NCBI GenBank assembly: GCA_963575645.1
Contig: OY754470.1
Span: 11,230,501-11,294,500, forward strand
Origin: Xanthostigma xanthostigma
Taxonomy: Eukaryota; Arthropoda; Insecta; Raphidioptera; Raphidiidae
DNA: 64,000 nt
Reading direction: 5' to 3'
The stretch's first letter is position 1, and each line of letters begins with the position of its first letter. The notes beneath the pieces were generated by a model that was not told where the DNA came from, made no database searches, and was given only the letters and a program-made list of their open reading frames with translations. The position numbers and the translations under genes were made by a program. Below are positions 56,346 through 64,000 of this stretch, piece after piece.

Positions 56346-57830
56346 AATTTTGTAAGATCGGTCCTGTCGAGCGGTTTTATTAAGTTCTTAGCAGTACTTT
56401 TTAATCTTGAGATTTTCAAACCCCACTTTTAAAATGGTTCGATTTGACTCATTTTGAACAGACTTCGTGTAGTGCTGGATTCCAACGTGTGTACCAAATT
56501 TCATTAAAATCAATTAACTTCTTCGAGAGTTATCGCGCAATCACATACACTTTATCAAGACATCATAAGTAGGTATTATATATTAATACGTTAAGGTTAA
56601 GATATTTGCCTCCCTTTTTAGAAAAAAACACAATTTCTCCACATAAATTATATATCATTTTACAGATAATTGCTTGCTCTACTGACATCGACAACTAAAA
56701 AATTTATTATTGCTTTTGTTTTTGTAAATTAATTATTAAAATGACATTAAGACACAATACAGCAACGCTGAACAGCGTCTGCCATCTGACGGCTTTAATT
56801 TTGAAACAGCGAGCAACGCTGAGCAACGTCACAGCAAAGCTGAATGATGCCATCTGACGGCGTAGCTCAACGCTTTTGCTACTTGCGCCTCTATATGACA
56901 ATGTTAGTAAAATATTTCTTCGATCTGTCATTTGAGCTTCATTTTGCAATACAACAAAAAAAAGAACGTTATAAGCAGTGTGCAAAATTAGAAACAAATT
57001 GAATAAGTATTAAGTGATAATTATTATACTTATTTAGTGCGAATAATTCGCACAGGTCACACTAGTTAAGTATACTATATCAACGAGATCGAAACCATAA
57101 TTTTAAAAATTTCATCTAGTCTCGCATGAAACCCTATAGTTGAAGGTACTGTATAATAATGTAAAGTTCTCGCTGTGAAGTACAGTAGACAGACGGACAG
57201 TGTCAGACTGATTTTTCGGGGTGATGAACTAAGCATTTTCTGCATTTCTCTCTCAACACGTATTATACACCACAATATGTCATGTCACTCTGTCTCCAAT
57301 GAATATGTGACATCAAGTTCTCTTTTCAGCAACCATCTAGCGGACACAGGATATCAGTGCTAAAAGCATCCTTTTATTATGTATATTACATACTGTCATT
57401 TTCATTTCATGTTTAACAATTTAGTTTCACCCTGTTGAACCTATTTATGCGTTTATATCAAACTTAACATCATCAAAATTTGACAATAAATGTGACCCAG
57501 CTTATATACTTCTAAAAATTCATAACGGTTTTTCATTTGTCCATCAACTGTCGAAGTTAACAGGACTAGCGTCAGTTGATATTTACAGTACATTATTATT
57601 TATACTAATACATAAAATAATATTATCTGTATCCACGGCAAAAATTTTCACTGATCAATACTATAACTCGAATATACAACACGTATCGAAGGGGCAACTG
57701 CAACGATTTAAAAATTGTCATTTAAAGCACAACAGATTTACTCACTAGGTACTAGACAACACAAACTCGTTACTAGACGGTAGAGATCAGTATATTGTTA
57801 AATTTCAAGTGAAAAGTAAATAATATTATA
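56346..57830. other. Mostly unassigned; small repeat cluster at 56765-56880
   Basis: The phrase gccatctgacggc occurs twice (near 56780 and 56849), together with several agcaacgctgagcaacg variants, within 115 bp. A 96-codon minus-strand frame (56707-56997) covers this cluster and is not considered a gene. Confidence 0.35.
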
Positions 57831-57831
57831 T

Positions 57832-58107
57832 TTTTTTTAGCTCAATTTTTTTCGTAGACTACCTCTATTTGTTTTTAAAAGATCCTGAAATTTTCCGAGT
57901 TGTTTTTTTTTTCAAAAATGAAAAATTTTGAATTATGAAAAAAAAATAAATTAGATAGGTATACTTATTTCTCAAAATTATGAAATTAAATATTGGCTTA
58001 AAATCTTCAAAAATAAATATCTTCGAAAAAAAATAACCTCTCTGAAAATGTCAGGGTCTTTTAAAAACAAATACAGGTAGTTTACGAAAAAATTTGAGGA
58101 AAAAAAA
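57832..58107. repeat. Inverted repeat with about 70-bp arms
   Basis: The left arm (57832-57900) reads agctcaatttttttcgtaga and agatcctgaaattttccgag. The right arm (58037-58107) carries decayed complements (tgaaaatgtcagggtctttt, gtttacgaaaaaatttgagg). The spacer is about 136 bp and A+T-rich. Confidence 0.65.
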
Positions 58108-59830
58108 CATAAGTTCTTGATTTATTCAATTTTAAAAATTTCAATTTTTTTTTGATTTTTCAATTTTTTTTCAAATATATTTCTCTGTAGCCCCAAATAT
58201 CATCATTGAAATTATTTTTGTAACTATTATAGTTTTTGAGATATTCAAAAAATAAACTTGGAAGATTTCAAAAAGTTTTGCATAACTTTTGAAATTTTTT
58301 TTCCGTTGGTAGGACGAAAGAAAACTTCTGACCAAATTTCATTCAAATCGGAAGAGGTTGATTTGAAATGGAATGACTCACGTTGGGGGTGGTGCAAAAA
58401 ATACATTTTATCCGGCTGTGGATAAAGCTATGATTCCTGTGAAAACAGATAGTCACTCGAGCGAATTTGTGCGTGACCATTTTTAATTAATGACTATGAA
58501 CAGTAGTTATTGTAACAAATGTTTTTCATAGAAATCAAAGATAAAAATCAAATATTTTTTAATTCACAACATCGTTTCATCGGCGTTTGATTAAAACAAC
58601 GTGTTGTATCTGTCTGTAATAATAAAATGTCTATAAGGCAATCATATGCACTATGCAAACAGAATAAGGTCCGTTAGTAAACGTAAATTCACAGGGAGGA
58701 ACAGAACGCTTCGAAAGGAACACGAAGAATATTACAAAAATAGGAACAAAATACGACGATTTAATGTTAATAACTTACGGCAAAATGGAATGGATTTTTA
58801 TTATTTTACAAGCCGCTACCCGTGATTCCGCACGTGATGAAAATTAGACAATGTTTTATTATACAATATTATTTGTTGAATATTTATCCAATGTATGCAG
58901 TTTAGTATCATCTCAAATTAGCCGAGATTAGACATTATTTAAATTTATAGATTAATTATTTAACTCCTTTAGGGAATGAAGAAAATGGCAAGTTTTCAGT
59001 TGGCAAGTTTACTACATACACGAGTCATTTATAAAAACTTGCCAGAATCTCAGAAAACGGTACAGTATTTCATAGTGAACAAAAAAGTATTAAGATGGTA
59101 CATATTGTGAGCTAAAGTGAATATCCATTAGAGTAGGTATATAGAAATAAAATAAAATCTAATGCATCTAGATTCTAAGCTAATATAAGATATTGAAAAA
59201 CAAATTCTGCCCTATTAGCAGGATTTTTTCCACCCTTGAAGTTAAAAACTTTCTGTTAGACCAGCGTAGATAGATAGGTGATGATATAAATAATAAGGCA
59301 GATCCTGCCGCGTCAAACAAATGCACGAATCTCTTTGTTGTCTAACGTGTCATATGACATGCGCAAACTGTAATCTAATATGACGTGCTGTCAGTGCATT
59401 CAAATCATTATATCCTCCTCTCTGAATATGTTCTTTCTATCATCCACCGTTCACCCTTGCTGGTGTTCCCATCGCATCAAGATTATATTATTCAATGAAC
59501 TCTAGTCGACAAAGATAGTATAGATAAAAATATGAAGGGATGAACAGGGTCAAAAATCGAATTTTGATAAACGGCGCGTCAAGATTGAAAACTTAAAATG
59601 TTCTTTACAGCTTCGCACTCCAAAAATATATTCAAAAATCAAGAACAGCTACCTAATCTTTTGCTGATCAAAGAACCGTTTTTCGTCTTCAGAGATTGAC
59701 CAAAGATGTTATGACAATTAATTTACAGTTTGGAGAAATATTAGTATTTTGGAAATTGATTTACACGAAGTATCACTACTGCCATTCGGACGGCTCGCGA
59801 AGTCAACTATGATTTATATAGAGAGGATAT
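58108..59830. other. Mostly unassigned; Helitron 3' relic at 58811-58850
   Basis: The words acaagccgctacccgtgatt and ccgcacgtgatga are the inverted 3' end of the Helitron family at 17674-18289. The region 58310-58380 (caaatttcattcaaatcgg) also looks repeat-derived. No coding features. Confidence 0.35.
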
Positions 59831-59837
59831 ACTATAA

Positions 59838-60075
59838 TCTATACTAATATATAAAACTGAAGCGTTTGTTTGTTTGGTTGGTTGAACGCGCTAATCTCAG
59901 GAAGTTTTGGTTCGAATTGAATTTTTTTTTGTTGTTTAGTCCATTTATCGAGGAAGGCTATATATATAATATCACGCTACGACCGATAGGAGCGGAGCAT
60001 AAATGAAAAATATAAATATAACTCAAAATGTGTCCGTCCGACAAAAACTTTTGAACGGTAACTCCGATCATCTTG
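59838..60075 (+). mobile_element. Helitron-like 5' fragment
   Basis: It starts tctatactaatatataaaac, continues with a gtttgtttgtttgg box, gaacgcgctaatctcaggaa, catttatcgaggaaggctat, and cacgctacgaccgataggag. This order is a very common insect repeat. The 3' end is not present. Confidence 0.6.
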
Positions 60076-60205
60076 AAATTTGGACACAATATTCATCTCG
60101 GTAAACTAAGATGAACGAGCGTACTAATGGCCCTCCCCCCATTCGTTTTTTTGCACCCAGGTGAAACCGATTATGTAATCTTTATACAAAATTAAAAATA
60201 AAATA

Positions 60206-60412
60206 AAAAACTTGGGTCACAGTGCCAAACCCTGCCGATAATATAGTGCATTGGCAAAAACAGGAAGTATGTTTGTTATGTAAACTTAAGTTTGTTTTTG
60301 GACAAAATAAAAAATTTAAACCCTTAATACATTCCTTAATTTTTTCAATATCTGTTCAAAATTAATTACACCCTTCACTAATCAAATCCATATCCGCAAA
60401 CTAGTGTTTTCA
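60206..60412 (+). repeat. Family E repeat, copy 2
   Basis: It shares cacagtgccaaaccctgcc, gataatatag, tttgtttttggacaaaata, ttaatacattccttaa and atccgcaaactag with 55911-56345. It lacks the internal inserted element. Confidence 0.55.
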
Positions 60413-60755
60413 TAATAATTAACAGTAAATTTTAATTTTTGTTAAAAAATTAACCTTCAATTTTGAATCGATTCTGAGAATTTTTTAGATTTTTGGAGAC
60501 TTAAAACATTTTTCAACTACTAAAAACCACCCTTAGAATAAGACAAGTCTAAATATATCTGTACACAACGAGATTCTATTCAGCTTGTTTGTTTCTTCAG
60601 AGTAGCTAATAGAAACTCCAAACAAAGCAATGTTGTGGTTGACAATAGATATTAATATTGTCTCAAAAAAACCCAACAATAACGTTGGGCATTTCTGCAG
60701 AAAGGCCCGCGAAATTAACAATAGAGATTGAAAATAATTGAGTCGTTGTATAATT

Positions 60756-60784
60756 GCACATACCGCTAAACTAGCGGTATGTGC
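60756..60784. repeat. Perfect 13-bp-stem hairpin
   Basis: The word gcacataccgcta pairs exactly with tagcggtatgtgc around the 3-base loop aac. It is an isolated structure with no recognised flanking element. Confidence 0.75.
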
Positions 60785-60995
60785 TTTATTATCGCTTTGT
60801 GCGTCAGAGCTGACTTTCGTTCATATAAGAAGTTATATCTAAGTTAATTTCACACGAAATCCATTCAAATTGAAGCTTTTTGAAAAGAGGAGATTCTAAT
60901 CTATAAAATAGAACCATTTTTAAATCAATTTGAGTTCATAAATACTATTAAAATTGTAATTGAAAATCACAAACAGCTGTTGTCGGTTGGTCTGT

Positions 60996-61032
60996 ACGTA
61001 TGTACGTACGTACGTACGTATGTACGTACGTC
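60996..61032 (+). repeat. Microsatellite (tacg)n
   Basis: About nine tandem tacg/tatg units run from 60996 to 61032. The sequence is also self-complementary (gtacgtac). Confidence 0.9.
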
Positions 61033-61289
61033 ACGACTCTACAGATCGCAATTTTGGTCGGAATGCCTTGGGTTATATTTTATTCACTTTGTTTACTATC
61101 AGACCAGAACCCTATTTAAATTCACTAAAATGTGTTCAGTAGTTTAATTTTTATAAACAGTTTTATTTTTTATTATTTTTGACAGCTAATAGTTTAAAAA
61201 CAAAATATAATAATTGCTGTTTAAATATAGTGTAATCCATAAAACAAGTGCTACACTTGTATACCGTGATAACACCACTACAGGTATTA

Positions 61290-61365
61290 GGCAGCCGTGG
61301 CGTAATGGTTATGCCGTTGGATCCCCAAGGGCAAGGTCCTGGGTTCGATTCCTTACGATATCATT
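61290..61365 (+). tRNA. tRNA-Ser-like sequence: tRNA pseudogene or SINE head
   Basis: The start gcagccgtggcgtaatggtt resembles the 5' half of insect serine tRNAs, with an A-box-like tggcgtaatgg (61298-61308). A consensus B box, ggttcgattcc, lies at 61342-61352. The 3' acceptor strand does not pair with the 5' strand and the anticodon arm is degenerate. So this is not a working tRNA; an internal pol III promoter could still function. T-runs that would terminate pol III follow at 61369 and beyond. A tRNA-derived SINE head is equally likely. Confidence 0.55.
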
Positions 61366-63150
61366 GATTTTTTTCTTTTTTTTTCTTTTTATTTTGTTTT
61401 ATTTTATTCCACTTGATATTAATTATATATTATATTATGTATAGTTCTTAATTTTTTTTTTATTTTTGCAAACTTAAAAAAAAATATTTTTTCAATTTTT
61501 AATTATTTATTTCTTTAAATTTTTAAATCTTTTTAAATTTATTAAAAATATTTTTTAATTGTTATTTTTTTATCATACAGTGGAAAACTTGCGGGATGTG
61601 CACTTTTGGTTTTGCCAACTATTATAATATATTATGGCATTTTCATGATTCTAATCTGAGAACTAATGAAAATATCAATTGGATCGGAGCTGCACCTTAA
61701 GATTTGTTGATTTTCTGTCTCTAAAAATGTAAACCAACATTTTTTTCGTTAGGCTAAAATTCCTTCATTTAAAAGAAGGGTTGAAGCGATATAAAAGAAT
61801 ATCTGAGATTTGCTTCTCTTCGTTTGTTATTTTTCTATGATACAAGAGGAAATAAGCTTGCATAGTATTTTGTATAGCTACTGTGAACAATAGACGTTCA
61901 GTGGATTGTGCAACTTGATCCAAACACATACCGGTCTCTATATTTTCTATTACCGTACTTTAATTTTGATACGTTGTTATGAAACATGCATAATAATATG
62001 TTGTAAAAGTGACATATTGATAAGTGCATGTCATCCTTGAATATTAACTGAAAAAACGTTGACTTCGTTGTATATTTTAAGTTTTAAAAGATTCACCTTT
62101 CGTTACTGGGTAATAATATTTTTTGCCACAAAGCATTCAAGTTACCATACCAAAAGAATTTTACTGAATGATTAAGAACCACAGATTTTCTGTGTTAAGA
62201 ACAGAAATCTCTCGTGAATCTCTTGACGAGGGATAGTCGATGGAACATTTGGTGGTAATACGCTAAAAAGTAACAAATTATAAAAAAAAATAAAATAAAT
62301 TCATCATCAGAAATATAGTTTTAAAAACCTTCTGATTGTTATCGAAACGTACGTCGAAATAAAAATGTTGGTGTTTTGTGGTTCGTTTCATAATTTTCAG
62401 GGGAAAAAATCATAACACAATTATTATATTTACCATAAAAAAGAAAACTGAAACTACATTTTTTCACAGTAGGTAAAATTATTCTGGCTTGATTTGTATT
62501 TAACAGCTTTAAAAAAGAGTTTATCAATTTTCACATATATTTTTTAAATTTGTTCAGTTGTGAATTTTCGAAGGCTTAACCGATTTGATAAATTTTGACA
62601 TCATTAAGTTCAAAATTTTGACGGATTGGTAGTGGTACCATATAATTTTTTTTAAAGGAGTTTTTTATGTATAATATCTCATAGTTCTCTCATATCTCCA
62701 ACATTTATAAATCAATTTTAACCATTATTTTTCTGTTTAATAAGCCATACCCCCGGGGTAGTCTCTCAGAATTTTTACTTAAAACGATTCAGCAGTTTTT
62801 GTTTTTTTTATTTTAGTTAAGTATATAAGATATTAACGAAAAAGGCAGTCAATACGTATTGCAGTCACTCAATATAAAAAAAACTAAACATTTTTTTTAT
62901 ATATGGGACCTTCTTTTAACATAGGGAGCGAAAATGTATTCCTTATGATTTTTGATAAGGATATTTTACTATTTAAAAAATAACTTTACTTAATTTCTTT
63001 CCTGTTGGAGACACGGAGTCAATATAAAAATGTCTGGTTTCGAAAGAAATCGATCAGAAAAAATATCACCCGATGATAAGAATTCTAAAAACAGATGATT
63101 AATTAATTATTATTTACTTTTTGTGAAGTACTAATTATTTCAGATCTAAT
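61366..63150. other. Unassigned A+T-rich interval
   Basis: T-rich low-complexity sequence (61366-61570) is followed by ordinary A+T-rich DNA without recognisable families or coding motifs. Confidence 0.3.
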
Positions 63151-63154
63151 AATA

Positions 63155-63262
63155 CAGTGTAAACTCTTTATAACGAAACTCAAGGGACCGAGCATTTTTT
63201 ATCGTTATAGAGAGTTACCGTTATATGGATTGAAGAAAGAAAAACAAATAAATTAACAATAA
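63155..63262 (-). repeat. Truncated Tigger-like end
   Basis: It starts cagtgtaaactctttataac after a TA, then has caagggaccgagcatttttt and gttatatggattgaagaaag. It stops after about 105 bp. It repeats in tandem the end of the adjacent complete element. Confidence 0.7.
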
Positions 63263-63273
63263 TCTTCAATGTA

Positions 63274-63769
63274 CTGTATAATCTCTTTATAACGAATTTT
63301 AAGGGACCGAACATTTTTTTCGTTATAAAGAATTTTCGTTATATGGAGGGAAGAAAGAAAAATAACCAATTTTCACAAAATTAATTTATTCCAAACACAT
63401 ATACCTATAGTTTGTTTTTGCCTGACGTTTTTCGCTATGCCAATATTTGTTTTATATTTTAGGTATCTTATGCATGCCTTGGGATGTGGTGGAATAATCT
63501 TCATTAAATAATAGGAATTTTTCGATAAGTTTGGCGTCATCAAGTGCTTGTTGAATAGATGGTGATGGTTCAGAATGGTCCTCTTTATGTCTGTAAACAT
63601 TTGCTGACGCCTAAATATGAACATATTTCTTCGTAATAGAGAATGGCTGTTGCGTTATAAAGAGGGTATTAATGTATAGGTTTTAAGGTAAAGCAACCAA
63701 ATCGTAAAAATTTCGACGTTATAGGGAGTTTTTCGTTATAACGAAGGACGTTATAAAGAGTTTACACTG
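63274..63769 (-). mobile_element. Tigger/pogo-like element, reverse orientation
   Basis: The left end ctgtataatctctttataac (decayed) and the right end ttataaagagtttacactg are inverted repeats flanked by TA (63272-63273 and 63770-63771). The minus strand encodes remnants of the transposase tail (words equivalent to SIQQALDDAKLIEKFLLFN, read through 63470-63580). It matches 37025-37551 in reverse and is the best reference for the split copy at 14071-15622. Confidence 0.8.
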
Positions 63770-63771
63770 TA

Positions 63772-64000
63772 TATTATTAAATATTTGAGTGTTGTTATTC
63801 TAGATTGTTTACACATAGGTAACGCTTTGTCAAAATTTTAATCCAAAGCGGCTGGCATGTTTACAATTTTTTCAACTGCTTATTATTCTTTTTTTCCAAA
63901 AGCAGTGAGCATTAAATGACATCGGCATATGTGTAAAGTGTATGATTACACTGGTTTACAGCTTAGGATTATGGTTGTGTAAAACTTGAATGTGCAAAGA
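63772..64000. other. Unassigned window end
   Basis: No features recognised. Confidence 0.3.

Noticed and set aside
56707..56997. 96-codon minus-strand open frame with hydrophobic ends as a membrane protein
   Set aside because: It lies across a cluster of short direct repeats, and hydrophobic runs arise easily from the T-rich strand.
60996..61032. TACG repeat as a recombination signal
   Set aside because: A simple microsatellite without flanking structure; no evidence beyond the repeat itself.

Overview
The window reads as A+T-rich, gene-poor nuclear DNA of an insect, most likely a moth or butterfly (Lepidoptera). I found no intact host gene, rRNA, CRISPR array or bacterial-style operon. The longest open frame is about 127 codons, and none of the open frames shows convincing domains apart from transposon remnants. 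The Lepidoptera assignment is an inference. It rests on families I know as typical of that order: the accgacttc...ggaggagg family (about 22.5-23.1 kb), the cccgactacggcgaagcc family (27.8, 50.6 and 52.5 kb), Helitron ends reading TCTATACTAATATTAT...GCTAG, the aacttcccgc-ended element at 33.9-35.0 kb, and frequent taggtacct-type words.

The content is a layered graveyard of mobile elements. From left to right: a Penelope-like end carrying a hammerhead-like core (14-157) sits next to the C-terminus of a Buster-like hAT transposase (227-343, minus), followed by a frameshifted non-LTR retrotransposon reverse-transcriptase tail (1055-1718). A second Penelope-like end, a perfect hAT MITE with an 8-bp target duplication (4338-4587) and palindromic element material fill 3-6 kb. 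A palindromic Penelope-like end and family 'B' elements fill 6.5-8 kb. The first copy of an unclassified family 'A' (ends ttttgacgtgataacg and caaccaatttttt) lies at 8.2-8.7 kb. At 14-15.6 kb a Tigger/pogo-like element was split by family A, which itself contains family B sequence. A Helitron lies at 17.7-18.3 kb. Family A recurs at 18.7, 21.8, 26.7 and 45.3 kb. hAT-type non-autonomous elements occur at 20.0, 24.0, 31.1, 36.0, 42.3, 47.6, 51.0 and 54.0 kb, several with recognisable 8-bp target duplications. Tigger-like copies lie at 37.0 and 63.2 kb, and a second LINE tail at 38.3 kb.

The most distinctive structural feature is the number of long inverted repeats able to fold into RNA or DNA hairpins. 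They include 28581-29168 (about 290-bp arms, the same short open frame in each arm), 46040-46225 (89-bp arms, identical by eye), 47194-48372 (about 410-bp arms around a hAT remnant), 39211-39760, 51431-51598, 6560-6752 and 22533-22818. Long stretches between these elements (for example 8.7-10.4, 11.8-13.6, 15.6-17.7, 24.5-26.7, 29.3-31.1, 43.3-45.3, 48.4-50.6 and 61.4-63.1 kb) are A+T-rich DNA in which I recognise nothing with confidence.

No cooperation between genes can be described because no functional gene is visible. The biology here is transposon turnover, nested insertion and inverted-repeat formation. All family names come from visible motifs and general knowledge, not from any database search.
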